NCBI RefSeq assembly: GCF_006337065.1
Contig: NZ_CP040872.1
Coordinates: 2,666,001 to 2,730,000, forward strand
DNA from: Agromyces laixinhei
GTDB taxonomy: Bacteria > Actinomycetota > Actinomycetes > Actinomycetales > Microbacteriaceae
Reading direction: 5' to 3'
Length of the DNA stretch: 64,000 nucleotides
In this document: piece after piece, positions 42,640-50,277 of the stretch
Numbering within the stretch: the first letter of the stretch is position 1
How the letters are laid out: each line of letters starts with the position of its first letter
Program-made: the position numbers and the translations under genes
The notes under the pieces: model-generated
Seen by the model: only the letters and a program-made list of their open reading frames with translations
Told to the model about the DNA's origin: nothing
Database searches by the model: none

Positions 42640-43188
42640 TCAGCCCCCGGTCGTGAGGGTGCGCGCGACGCCGGCACGGGCGAGCGACGCAGCGATCACA
42701 CGGCCGAGCCAGGTGAAGACGATGGGGCTGAGCGTGAAGAGGCCGAGGTAGAGCGCCCAGAACCAGGGCGCGTAGTGCTCCGGGCCGAGGGCGATGAAGG
42801 TGCCGGCGGCGAGCAGCAGGCCTGCGGCCCCAGCTGCGACGTAGTAGAGCCAGGGCGACCAGTTCTTGTATCGGGTGATGAAGAAGGGAAGCTCCAGCAG
42901 CGCACCGACGAGCAGGCCCGTGCCGAGGAACCGCAGGATCCACTGCGGGGCGAACGCCGCGCCCACGAGGCCCGCGATGAATCCGGTGAGGATGCCGACA
43001 CCGGGGCGCTTCAGCAGGGCGAGTGCCACGGCGCTCGGCAGGAAGTGCGAGCCGATCGTGATGCCGTACAGCATCGGGGCGATTCCGGCGATGAGCCCGG
43101 CGACGTACCCCGCCCCGGCGGCGAACAGACCACCGCCGACGCCGATCGCGGCGCAGCTCAGGATGATGCGGGTACTGGTGCGGTGCAC
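42640..43188 (-). CDS. ECF transporter S component (YkoE-like)
   Basis: A 182-residue membrane protein with five to six spans. FAAGAGYVAGLIAGIAPMLYG and RRPGVGILTGFIAGLVGAAF-like blocks (here LKRPGVGILTGF) match the YkoE S-component group, which binds thiamine precursors and works with an ECF ATPase/T module located elsewhere. A link with the thiamine-binding protein at 14 kb is possible. The start is GTG 43188, chosen for the ribosome site GGAAGG. No TPP riboswitch is seen upstream. Confidence 0.8.
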   Translation of the reverse strand: MHRTSTRIILSCAAIGVGGGLFAAGAGYVAGLIAGIAPMLYGITIGSHFLPSAVALALLKRPGVGILTGFIAGLVGAAFAPQWILRFLGTGLLVGALLELPFFITRYKNWSPWLYYVAAGAAGLLLAAGTFIALGPEHYAPWFWALYLGLFTLSPIVFTWLGRVIAASLARAGVARTLTTGG

Positions 43189-43228
43189 GAGGTTCCTTCC
43201 GACTGGGCTCGGCACTTGCCACCCGTCT

Positions 43229-43242
43229 GTAGACAAATCTAC
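43229..43242. promoter_or_regulatory. Palindrome GTAGA-CAAA-TCTAC with -10 candidate TAGATT
   Basis: The palindrome overlaps TAGATT (43236-43241, minus strand), a candidate -10 for the ECF gene. The palindrome lies 15 bases from the opposing -10 of the ABC export operon, so it could control both. Confidence 0.4.
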
Positions 43243-43256
43243 CCCGGCCCGGCATC

Positions 43257-43262
43257 TACGAT
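43257..43262 (+). promoter_or_regulatory. -10 hexamer (TACGAT) of the glycopolymer ABC export operon, leaderless type
   Basis: TACGAT ends 6 bases before the GTG at 43269. Confidence 0.5.
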
Positions 43263-43268
43263 GAGAGC

Positions 43269-44090
43269 GTGATGAGCACGGTATCGAACACGTACGGTGA
43301 TGCCCATCCGCTGCGGCGGACGCCGTGGGCGCGGTACCGGCATTCGCTCTGGCTGCTCACGACGCGCGACTTGAAGGTGCGATACTCGACCTCCGCCCTC
43401 GGCTACGTGTGGTCGGTGCTCGACCCGCTCGTGATGGCGGGAATCTACTGGTTCGTCTTCACCCAGGTGTTCCAGCGACCGGTTGGCACCGACCCCTACA
43501 TCGTCTTCCTGCTGACGGCGCTGCTCCCGTGGATGTGGTTCACCGGCGCGGTCTCCGACTCGACGCGCGCGTTCCTGAAGGACGCGAAACTCGTGCGCTC
43601 GACGATGATCCCCCGCACGATCTGGGTCAACCGCATCGTGCTGTCGAAGGGCCTCGAGTTCTTACTCGCATTGCCGGTGCTCGCACTGTTCGTCGTGGTG
43701 TTCCACGAGCAGGTCCAGTTGCACTGGGAGCTCGCACTGTTCCCGCTCGCGATCGTGCTGCAGGCCGTGCTCACCGCCGGCGTCGCCCTCATCGTGGCAC
43801 CGCTCGTGGTCTTCTTCCGCGACCTCGAGCGGGCCGTGAAACTCGCCCTGCGATTCCTGTTCTACGCCTCCCCCATCATCTACGGCGTGACCGACCTGCC
43901 GTCGGAACTGCACTTCTGGGCCGCCTTCAACCCGCTTTCGGGTATCTTCGGCATCTACCGGGCCGGATTCTTCCCCGACGAACTCGACTGGTTCAACGTC
44001 GTGGTCTCCGCGGTGATGTCGCTCGTCATCCTCGTGGTCGGCCTGTGGGTGTTCCGCTCGTCTGAGCGCCAGATGCTGAAGGAGATCTGA
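43269..44090 (+). CDS. Polysaccharide/teichoic acid ABC export permease (TagG/Wzm type)
   Basis: A 273-residue ABC-2 permease with six spans. LLTTRDLKVRYSTSALGYVWSVLDPLVMAGIYW is the family's amphipathic interface helix and first span, and YASPIIYGVTDLP the extracellular helix. It moves a lipid-linked polymer across the membrane together with the ATPase encoded one base downstream. The leaderless -10 places the transcript start on the GTG at 43269; an ATG follows directly at 43272 and would differ by one residue. Confidence 0.93.
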   Translation: MMSTVSNTYGDAHPLRRTPWARYRHSLWLLTTRDLKVRYSTSALGYVWSVLDPLVMAGIYWFVFTQVFQRPVGTDPYIVFLLTALLPWMWFTGAVSDSTRAFLKDAKLVRSTMIPRTIWVNRIVLSKGLEFLLALPVLALFVVVFHEQVQLHWELALFPLAIVLQAVLTAGVALIVAPLVVFFRDLERAVKLALRFLFYASPIIYGVTDLPSELHFWAAFNPLSGIFGIYRAGFFPDELDWFNVVVSAVMSLVILVVGLWVFRSSERQMLKEI

Positions 44091-44091
44091 C

Positions 44092-44856
44092 TTGGATGCA
44101 TCGACCGCCGTCTCGACGCCCGCCTTCGCCATTCGCACCACCCGGCTCGGCATCTGCTTCCGGCGCAACCGCCGTGGCCGTCGCTCGTTCAAGGACCTGC
44201 TCGCCGGACGTCGTCGTCGAACCCGCCCCGGGGAGTTCTGGGCGTTGCGCGACGTCTCGATCGAGGTGAGCCCGGGCGAGGCGATCGGCGTGGTCGGACG
44301 CAACGGCCAGGGCAAGTCGACGCTGCTGAAACTCGTCGCCGGCGTCATGATCGCCGACGAGGGAACGGTCGAGGTGGCCGGCGGCGTCGCGCCGCTCATC
44401 GAGATCACCGGCGGCTTCGTCGACGACCTCACCGTGCGCGACAACGTCTACCTGACCGCCGGTCTGCACGGCATGACGAACGCGCAGATCGACGCGAAGT
44501 TCGACGAGATCATCGACTTCGCCGACATCGGCGATTTTCTCGACACCCCCTACAAGCACCTTTCGAGCGGCATGAAGGTGCGCATCGCGTTCGCCGTGAT
44601 CTCCCAGCTCGAGGAACCCATCATGCTCGTCGACGAGGTGCTCGCCGTGGGCGACAAGGCGTTCCGCGAGAAGTGCTATCGCCGCATCGACGAACTGCTC
44701 GCCGGCGGCCGCACCCTGTTCTTCGTCTCGCACAACGAGCGCGACCTGCGGCGCTTCTGCACTCGGGGGCTCTATCTCGACAAGGGATCCCTGGTGTTCG
44801 ACGGACCGATCGACGAGGTGCTCGCCCGGTACAACGCGGAGCACGGGGTCGGGTAA
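44092..44856 (+). CDS. Polysaccharide/teichoic acid ABC export ATPase (TagH/Wzt type)
   Basis: A 254-residue ATPase. Walker A is GRNGQGKSTLLKL, signature LSSGMKVRIAFA, Walker B IMLVDEVLAVGD and the switch FVSHNERDL. The short C-terminus lacks the carbohydrate-binding domain of some Wzt proteins. It starts with the rare codon TTG at 44092, one base after the permease stop, decided by GAAGGAGA 7 bases upstream; the nearby ATG at 44096 is out of frame. It powers export of the glycopolymer made by the enzymes of this locus (inferred). Confidence 0.94.
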   Translation: MDASTAVSTPAFAIRTTRLGICFRRNRRGRRSFKDLLAGRRRRTRPGEFWALRDVSIEVSPGEAIGVVGRNGQGKSTLLKLVAGVMIADEGTVEVAGGVAPLIEITGGFVDDLTVRDNVYLTAGLHGMTNAQIDAKFDEIIDFADIGDFLDTPYKHLSSGMKVRIAFAVISQLEEPIMLVDEVLAVGDKAFREKCYRRIDELLAGGRTLFFVSHNERDLRRFCTRGLYLDKGSLVFDGPIDEVLARYNAEHGVG

Positions 44857-44889
44857 CCGGTCGGGGCGGTCCCGCCCAGTTCGCTCGCG

Positions 44890-44895
44890 TATCAT
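44890..44895 (+). promoter_or_regulatory. -10 hexamer (TATCAT), leaderless type
   Basis: TATCAT ends 6 bases before the ATG at 44902. Confidence 0.55.
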
Positions 44896-44901
44896 CGCCA
44901 C

Positions 44902-45876
44902 ATGCCCGACCGCGTGTACAAGATCACCTCGATGGGCTCGGATGCCGCGCGCGAGCAGACCGGCTCGGCCGAAGGCTCGCAATCCGGCGAACCCCGGGCC
45001 CACGGGGTCGAGCGTGCGATCGATCGGGCGCTCGCGATCCAGCGTCCGATCGTCGTGGCGCATCTGCGTGGCATCCGTCGCCGATCGCCCGGAGCGACGC
45101 CCGACCAACTCGTCCGCATCCTCGAACGCCGCTACCTCGCGGCCGTCACGACGGGCGGCGCAGCAGTCGGCGCCACCGCCGTGATCCCCGGGGTCGGCAC
45201 GGGCGTGACACTCGCGTTGTCAGGCGTCGAAACCGCGGGGTTCCTCGAAGCGACGGCGCTCTTCGCCCAGTCGGTCGCAGAGGTGCACGGCATCCCCGTC
45301 GACAATCCCGAGCGGGCGCGAGCGCTCGTCATGACGCTCATGCTCGGCCGGGAAGGCAGCGACCTCGTTCGCCAGTTCGCAGGCCAGGCCTCCGGCACCG
45401 GCATCGCCCGCGATGCGTACTGGGGTGAGCTCATCACGAACAGCATCCCGAAGGCCGTCATGGGCACGGTCGTCGATCGGCTGCGCAGCATCTTCATCAA
45501 GCAGTTCGCGGTGCGCGGCGGCGCCGGCATCATCGGCAAGGCGATCCCGTTCGGCATCGGTGCCGCGATCGGCGGCATCGGCAACCACGTACTCGGCCGC
45601 CGCGTACTCACCCAGTCGCGCCTCGCCTTCGGCCAGGCTCCCGCGCTGTTGCCGCCCGAGCTCGAACCGGGTGGCAGCGACACCGTGATCCGAGCAACGG
45701 GCATACGGATGTCGCGTGCCGCGTCTGCGGTCGGCCGCGCCGCCCGTGCCCCGTTCGCTCGGGCCATCGGCCGCCGCGGCGGCGACAACGGTACCGACGC
45801 CGCCACCGACCTCGCCGACGCCGACACCGACCTCACCGGGGACACGGACGGCGGCGATACGCTGGACAGGCAGTAG
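44902..45876 (+). CDS. EcsC-like protein, function unknown
   Basis: A 324-residue protein whose middle part (about residues 70-250) has two Gly/Ala-rich amphipathic segments, TTGGAAVGATAVIPGVGTGV and RGGAGIIGKAIPFGIGAAIG, resembling the EcsC group. The N-terminal 60 residues are polar, and the tail after 290 is acidic (TDAATDLADADTDLTGDTDGG). No enzymatic motif is visible. It follows the ABC exporter by 45 bases but has its own leaderless-type promoter. Assignment to EcsC is tentative. Confidence 0.7.
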   Translation: MPDRVYKITSMGSDAAREQTGSAEGSQSGEPRAHGVERAIDRALAIQRPIVVAHLRGIRRRSPGATPDQLVRILERRYLAAVTTGGAAVGATAVIPGVGTGVTLALSGVETAGFLEATALFAQSVAEVHGIPVDNPERARALVMTLMLGREGSDLVRQFAGQASGTGIARDAYWGELITNSIPKAVMGTVVDRLRSIFIKQFAVRGGAGIIGKAIPFGIGAAIGGIGNHVLGRRVLTQSRLAFGQAPALLPPELEPGGSDTVIRATGIRMSRAASAVGRAARAPFARAIGRRGGDNGTDAATDLADADTDLTGDTDGGDTLDRQ

Positions 45877-45882
45877 ATTCGC

Positions 45883-45888
45883 TATATT
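45883..45888 (+). promoter_or_regulatory. -10 hexamer (TATATT), leaderless type
   Basis: TATATT ends 6 bases before the ATG at 45895 and lies inside the palindromes at 45884-45903. Confidence 0.55.
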
Positions 45889-45903
45889 CAGAATATGCTG
45901 AAT
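45884..45903. promoter_or_regulatory. Nested palindromic operator over the -10 and start codon
   Basis: ATATTC-A-GAATAT (45884-45896) and ATTCAG-N6-CTGAAT (45886-45903) overlap. They cover the -10, the predicted transcript start and the ATG of the hydrolase. The MarR/GbsR-type protein encoded downstream is the obvious candidate ligand. Confidence 0.5.
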
Positions 45904-46701
45904 CTGGATCGGCGCCTCGCCCGCCCCGGAGCGACACTTCGCTTCACCGTGCTCGACGGCGACGAGCGGCCGGTCGTGCTCGTTCACGGTGCCGGCGTCG
46001 ACCACACCATGTTCGCCGCACAGGCGACCGCGCTGCACGGGGCCGGCCACACCGTCGTGACGTTCGATCAGCGCGGGCACGGCGTCTCCGAACTCGACCC
46101 GGGCACCCGCTTCACGGCGCCGGCCGCGCTCGACGACCTCGCCGCGCTCCTCGACCACCTCGCCCTCGAGCAGCCCGCCCTCGTGGGGCACTCGCTCGGC
46201 GGAAACGTCACTCAGGCGCTCGTGCGTCGCGATCACGGCCGAGCGGGAGCGCTCATCGTGCTCGATTCGGCCTGGAACACCGGTCCGCTCACCCGCGGTG
46301 AACGCGTCGCACTGCGCTTGGCAGCCCCGGCATTGTCGCTCGTCCCCGGGTCTCGGCTGCCGGGCATGCTTGCTCGCGCCTCTGCCGTCACGCCTGCGGC
46401 GATCGCGGCGACCGAAGCGGTGTTCGCACGAATGCCGAAGCGTGTGTTCCTCGATGTCTGGCGCGCCACCGTCGCCTTCGTCGATCCGGATCCCGACTAC
46501 CGGGTGCCCATTCACCTCGGACTCATCCGCGGCGGGCTCGATCGAACGGGCAACATCGCGACCGCGATGCCGGAATGGGCGAAGGCGGAGGGCGTCGAAG
46601 AACACGTGATCGCGGGCTCCGGCCATCTGGTGACCCTCGACGCTCCCGAGGCGACGAACGCGGCCGTCCTCGATGTGCTGGCATCGGTGCCTCGTGGCTG
46701 A
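45895..46701 (+). CDS. Alpha/beta hydrolase
   Basis: A 268-residue alpha/beta-hydrolase. The nucleophile elbow is LVGHSLGGNV (Ser-His neighbourhood), the oxyanion region VVLVHGAGVDHTMF, the acid probably in the segment before EHVIAGSGHLVTLDAPE, whose His completes the triad. A helical cap lies at about 130-200. The substrate is unknown. It shares an 8-base overlap with the MarR/GbsR gene and has a palindromic operator over its start, so the two form a self-regulated pair (inferred). Confidence 0.92.
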   Translation: MLNLDRRLARPGATLRFTVLDGDERPVVLVHGAGVDHTMFAAQATALHGAGHTVVTFDQRGHGVSELDPGTRFTAPAALDDLAALLDHLALEQPALVGHSLGGNVTQALVRRDHGRAGALIVLDSAWNTGPLTRGERVALRLAAPALSLVPGSRLPGMLARASAVTPAAIAATEAVFARMPKRVFLDVWRATVAFVDPDPDYRVPIHLGLIRGGLDRTGNIATAMPEWAKAEGVEEHVIAGSGHLVTLDAPEATNAAVLDVLASVPRG

Positions 46702-47161
46702 GCACGAAGAACTCGAGCACGACGCACAGGCCGAGTTCGTCGAGGCGGTCGGCGACGCTCTCGCGGGCTGGCGGCTGTCTCGCGCGACCGGCAGGGTCTA
46801 CGGATTCCTCCTGCTGCGGGCAGAGCCGTCAACGCTCGACGCGATCGGCAACGGGCTGGGCCTCAGCACCGGCGGTGCCAGCACGGCCGTACGCGAGCTC
46901 GTGTCGTGGGGGCTCGCCAGAACGATCCCGCAGCCCGGAAGCCGGCGCATCCGCGTCGAGGCCGTCGGCGGATTCGAGCAGCTGCTCGCCGCGAGTCACG
47001 AGCGATCCCGCACGTTCATCCGCACCTTGCGCACCGGGGCGATGCTCACCGACGATGAGCGAGCGCACGAACGCCTCCGAGCGGTGACCGAGCTCTTCGA
47101 GGGCTACGTCGACGCGGGCGATGAGATGCTCCGGCGTCATCGCGGCCTCGACCGCGACTGA
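46694..47161 (+). CDS. GbsR/MarR-family transcriptional regulator
   Basis: A 155-residue winged-helix regulator. The segment FVEAVGDALAGWRLSRATGRVYGFLLL is the helix pair that opens the GbsR group, DAIGNGLGLSTGGASTAVRELVSWGLARTI is the recognition helix, and the C-terminal helices (LRAVTELFEGYVDAGDEMLRRH) dimerise. The start is GTG 46694, inside the end of the hydrolase gene (8-base overlap). It is expected to bind the palindrome at 45884-45903. Confidence 0.88.
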   Translation: MAEHEELEHDAQAEFVEAVGDALAGWRLSRATGRVYGFLLLRAEPSTLDAIGNGLGLSTGGASTAVRELVSWGLARTIPQPGSRRIRVEAVGGFEQLLAASHERSRTFIRTLRTGAMLTDDERAHERLRAVTELFEGYVDAGDEMLRRHRGLDRD

Positions 47162-47163
47162 GG

Positions 47164-48477
47164 CTACGCCTCGATCTCCTCGTCGCCGTTGTCGTCACGG
47201 TCGTCTCTGCCGGCACGCACATCACGCTCGTCGATCTCGCCGTCGGCCGCATGCAGGGCGGCGAACCGCTCCCACTCGTCCATGAGGTGGTCGACGGCGG
47301 CATGGAAGCGCGCGGTCGTGACCCCGGGGGTCGTGTCGCCGAAGTAGCGCTCGACCCACACGGCGAGCCGTTCGAGCGCCGCAGCGTCGTGCGCCACGTC
47401 GTCGACCCGGTCGACCATCTCCGCGGCATCCGTCGCCTCGAGCCATTCGCAGGCCTGCAGGTAACCCGACGTGTCGATCTCGGCCTCCGGATTCGCCGGT
47501 CGCGTGATGAGCAGCGGCTTTCCTGCTGCCAGACGGTCGTAGACCATCGCCGAGATGTCGACGATCGCCACGTCGGCGGCCGCAAGCTGCCAGCCGAGCA
47601 TCGGCCCATCGTCGTAGACGTGCCCCGCCGTCGGGTCGGCGGAGTTGGCCGCCTGGATGGCCGCGATGATCGCGCGGTTCGCGACGCCGTACTCGTGGTC
47701 GACGACGCCCGAGCGGGGGTGCGGTCGGTAGATGACGCGGTGACGACCGGTCGCGAGCAGCCCGGTGACGAGTCGCACGCCGTGCGTCGCGATCGACCCG
47801 TAGGCCGCAGCCCCGCGGTCGCCCTCCCACGTGGGCGCGTACAGCACGACCTCGCGTTCGTCGGGCGTGTACGGCAGGGACGCGCCGTCGAGGTAGTGAT
47901 CGGCCTGGGGGCGTCCGATCGGAATCGCCCGCTTGTCGAAGTCGTAGTCCCAGAGCACCTTCTCGAGCCGGGCCCGGGCCGCGTCACCCGCGATCAGCGA
48001 GTAGTCGTACGCCTTGAACTGGTTGGTCGTCATGTACATCTTGTCGGACTCGCCGTGATTGATGAACACGTGCCACCGACGCCCGTACCGCATCATCTGG
48101 AAGTTCTTGGCGTTCTGGTTCACGTAGAAGATCACATGCAGGTCGTGGTCGGCGATGACCTGTTCGAGGTCGGCGACGCGGCGTACGTAGGCGACCGGCA
48201 GCGGTGATTCCTCGAGCAGCGTGAGCGCCGCACCCGAGGCACGACTCAAGACGAGCACCGGGTAGCGCTCGGCGAGCTCGGCGAGCGGGGCGTACCACTG
48301 CCGCAGCTGGTAGAGGTTGACCTTGCCGTCGGCGAAGTAGACGCCGATGCGGAAGCGGTGCTGCGGCAGCGGCTCCTGTTCGGCGAGCTTCACGCCGAGC
48401 GAACGCTGCGCACGTCTGGACCACATGATGTCCTTGGCCAGCTTCACGGCGCGCCGGGCGTCTTTCCTCAATCCCAC
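47164..48477 (-). CDS. CDP-glycerol glycerophosphotransferase-family protein (TagB/TagF-like)
   Basis: A 437-residue cytosolic, membrane-associated glycosyltransferase-B-type enzyme. The N-terminus is basic (DARRAVKLAKDIMWSRRAQRS). Catalytic-type histidines are in HVFINHGESDKMY and VIYRPHPRSGVVDHEYG; VVLYAPTWEGDRG and AAADVAIVDISAMVYDRLAAGKPLL bind the CDP-alcohol. It likely adds polyol-phosphate units to a wall polymer. The acidic tail (RDDRDDNGDEEIEA) is unusual. GTG 48477 is supported by TACCCT 6 bases upstream. The adjacent GT2 and CDP-alcohol genes point to teichoic-acid-like synthesis. Confidence 0.9.
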   Translation of the reverse strand: MGLRKDARRAVKLAKDIMWSRRAQRSLGVKLAEQEPLPQHRFRIGVYFADGKVNLYQLRQWYAPLAELAERYPVLVLSRASGAALTLLEESPLPVAYVRRVADLEQVIADHDLHVIFYVNQNAKNFQMMRYGRRWHVFINHGESDKMYMTTNQFKAYDYSLIAGDAARARLEKVLWDYDFDKRAIPIGRPQADHYLDGASLPYTPDEREVVLYAPTWEGDRGAAAYGSIATHGVRLVTGLLATGRHRVIYRPHPRSGVVDHEYGVANRAIIAAIQAANSADPTAGHVYDDGPMLGWQLAAADVAIVDISAMVYDRLAAGKPLLITRPANPEAEIDTSGYLQACEWLEATDAAEMVDRVDDVAHDAAALERLAVWVERYFGDTTPGVTTARFHAAVDHLMDEWERFAALHAADGEIDERDVRAGRDDRDDNGDEEIEA

Positions 48478-48483
48478 CGTCCA

Positions 48484-48489
48484 AGGGTA
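48484..48489 (-). promoter_or_regulatory. -10 hexamer (TACCCT) of the glycerophosphotransferase gene, leaderless type
   Basis: TACCCT ends 6 bases before the GTG at 48477. Confidence 0.5.
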
Positions 48490-48557
48490 GCGAGGTCGGG
48501 CTGAGCGGATGCCGCGTAGCGGGCGATGCACCTGCACCGGTGTCGATCGTTCCCGCG

Positions 48558-49472
48558 TCAGACCAGCGGCGGGCGACCTGCGAGGGTCATGCGCCAGATC
48601 GTGCGCCAGCGCATCGGCCGCCGACGCCCCGGGTGCTCTCGCCACCCTGCGCGCCAGCCACCGAACCACGCCTTCAACGCCGCCGGCTGGCGCGCCCAGC
48701 GGAGCACCTGGATCGCAGTCCACGAGCCGACGTAGATCGGCACGAGCACGGCGGGCAGGTTGCGGCGCGCGAGCCAGACGCGGTTCCGCGCATTCAGGCG
48801 GTAGTAGTACGCATGGCGGGCCGGGTCGATGACCGGATGCCCCGCCTCGAGGTCGCCCGCGTACCACGCGACGTGCCCGGTCTCCCAGACCCGCCATGCC
48901 AGCTCGATGCCCTCGTGCGCGTAGAAGAACGGGTCGGCCCACCCCCCGGTCGCGTCGAATACCGCGCGAGGCATGAGCACGGCGCCCTCCCAGCACGAGA
49001 AGACGTTGCTCGAGTGGCCCGGGTCGCCCTTGCGGATCCGCGGGATCCAGCGGCGCGGTGAGACCTCGCCCGTCGGGTCGACGACCCTGGGCTGGAGCAG
49101 GCCGATCTCCGGCCGATCGGCGAGCATGCGGCATCCATCGGCCAGAAAGGTCTCACTCGGAAGGAACGCGTCGTCGTCGAGGAAGAAGATCGCCTCGCCC
49201 GTCACGAGCGGCACACCGCGGTTGCGGCCGGCCGGGATGCCGAGGTTCTCGGGCAGGTGCAACGTCGTCACGCCGTCGGGCAGGGCCGGAGTCGCGGTCG
49301 CCGGGTCCCAGCCGTTGCCGACGCAGACGACGTCGACGTCGACGCCCTGCTGGTCGAGGATGCTGCGGAGGCCTCGGGCCAGGTCGTCGGGCCGTTTTCC
49401 CATGGTGAGCACGACGACCCCGACGCGCGGCCGGACGCCTGCTGCCGAGTGGGCCGCCTCAGGATCGGACAC
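48558..49472 (-). CDS. Glycosyltransferase, GT2 family
   Basis: A 304-residue GT-A enzyme. VGVVVLTMGKRPDDLARGL starts the nucleotide fold, the metal-binding DxD-like motif is IFFLDDDAFLPSE, and the acceptor-side region is SCWEGAVLMPRAVFDATGGWADPFFYAHEGIELAWRVWETG. No transmembrane helices except perhaps a membrane-associated region near 235-255. It resembles rhamnosyl/galactosyl transferases of wall polysaccharide loci; donor unknown. Its GTG start lies 14 bases inside the CDP-alcohol gene, so the three genes upstream to here are one operon. Confidence 0.92.
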   Translation of the reverse strand: MSDPEAAHSAAGVRPRVGVVVLTMGKRPDDLARGLRSILDQQGVDVDVVCVGNGWDPATATPALPDGVTTLHLPENLGIPAGRNRGVPLVTGEAIFFLDDDAFLPSETFLADGCRMLADRPEIGLLQPRVVDPTGEVSPRRWIPRIRKGDPGHSSNVFSCWEGAVLMPRAVFDATGGWADPFFYAHEGIELAWRVWETGHVAWYAGDLEAGHPVIDPARHAYYYRLNARNRVWLARRNLPAVLVPIYVGSWTAIQVLRWARQPAALKAWFGGWRAGWREHPGRRRPMRWRTIWRMTLAGRPPLV

Positions 49473-50277
49473 GTCGGGAGGCCATGATCGCGACGAAGTG
49501 CCCGAACACGGAGAGCAGGGCGAGCGGCAGCAGTACCGAGAGCACCATGCGGTCGATGAGGGGCTGACCGCCGATGACCCCGAGGAGGGCCGCCGCGAAC
49601 GCGATGAGGGTGAGTTCGACGGAGTGGTAGAGGCGGTGGAACGGCAGGAACCTGGCCGCCTTGCGGAGCTTCGCGACGAGCCCGCCGCGAGGAGCCGTCT
49701 CGCCGTGCGTGTCGGCGAGCTTGGTGAGGCCGGCGTTGGCCCGGGCGACGTGCACCATGTCGTTGAGCGCCTTGTTGAGCACGATCACGAGTGCGAGGAG
49801 TGCGCCGATCGTGGTCCACATGAAGTCGGCCGGGAACTCGAGCGGGTAGGCGGCTGCGCGGATGCCGAGCGCGAGCGGAATGAGCGCTTCGGTCGTGTAG
49901 TGGCCGACCTTGTCGAGGAAGACGCCGGCGGGCGACGAGGTGCGCCGCCAACGGGCGACCTCGCCGTCGCAACAGTCGACGAGCATCTGCAGTTGACCGA
50001 GCACGACCGCGAGCAGCGCCCCCCAGATGCCCGGGATCAGCAGTGCTGCGGCCGTCGACCAGCCGACGAGGATCATGAGGCCGGTCACGCCGTTGGCCGA
50101 GATCCGGGTCTTGAGCAGCATCCATGTGAGGTAGGGCGAGATCCGGCGCAGGTAGAGCGACGCCGTCCAGTGCTCGGCGTTGCGACGACCGCGCACCTCG
50201 GGCGGCTGGGTCACCTCGCGCAGCTCGGCGATGCTCGTGGGTCTGGCGAAGATCGGACCGGTCTGTGACATCCGCAT
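49459..50277 (-). CDS. CDP-alcohol phosphatidyltransferase-family protein with an altered fourth motif residue
   Basis: A 272-residue membrane enzyme of the CDP-AP superfamily, which swaps an alcohol phosphate from a CDP-alcohol onto an acceptor. Six spans are predicted. The motif is DCCDGEVARWRRTSS...GVFLDKVGHY: three of the four conserved Asp residues stand in DxxDGxxAR and GxxxD, but the fourth, the usual catalytic base, is His. The ATG at 50277 overlaps the GT2 stop (TGATG). With a LicC-type enzyme at 41.9 kb and a TagF-type enzyme next door, a role in wall polymer synthesis is inferred. Pair: nucleotidyltransferase makes the CDP-alcohol, this protein uses it. Confidence 0.88.
   Translation of the reverse strand: MRMSQTGPIFARPTSIAELREVTQPPEVRGRRNAEHWTASLYLRRISPYLTWMLLKTRISANGVTGLMILVGWSTAAALLIPGIWGALLAVVLGQLQMLVDCCDGEVARWRRTSSPAGVFLDKVGHYTTEALIPLALGIRAAAYPLEFPADFMWTTIGALLALVIVLNKALNDMVHVARANAGLTKLADTHGETAPRGGLVAKLRKAARFLPFHRLYHSVELTLIAFAAALLGVIGGQPLIDRMVLSVLLPLALLSVFGHFVAIMASRRVRS

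Noticed and set aside
43189..43268. Possible TPP riboswitch before the YkoE-like gene
   Set aside because: No CTGAGA or ACCTGA-type core could be found in the 80-base gap.
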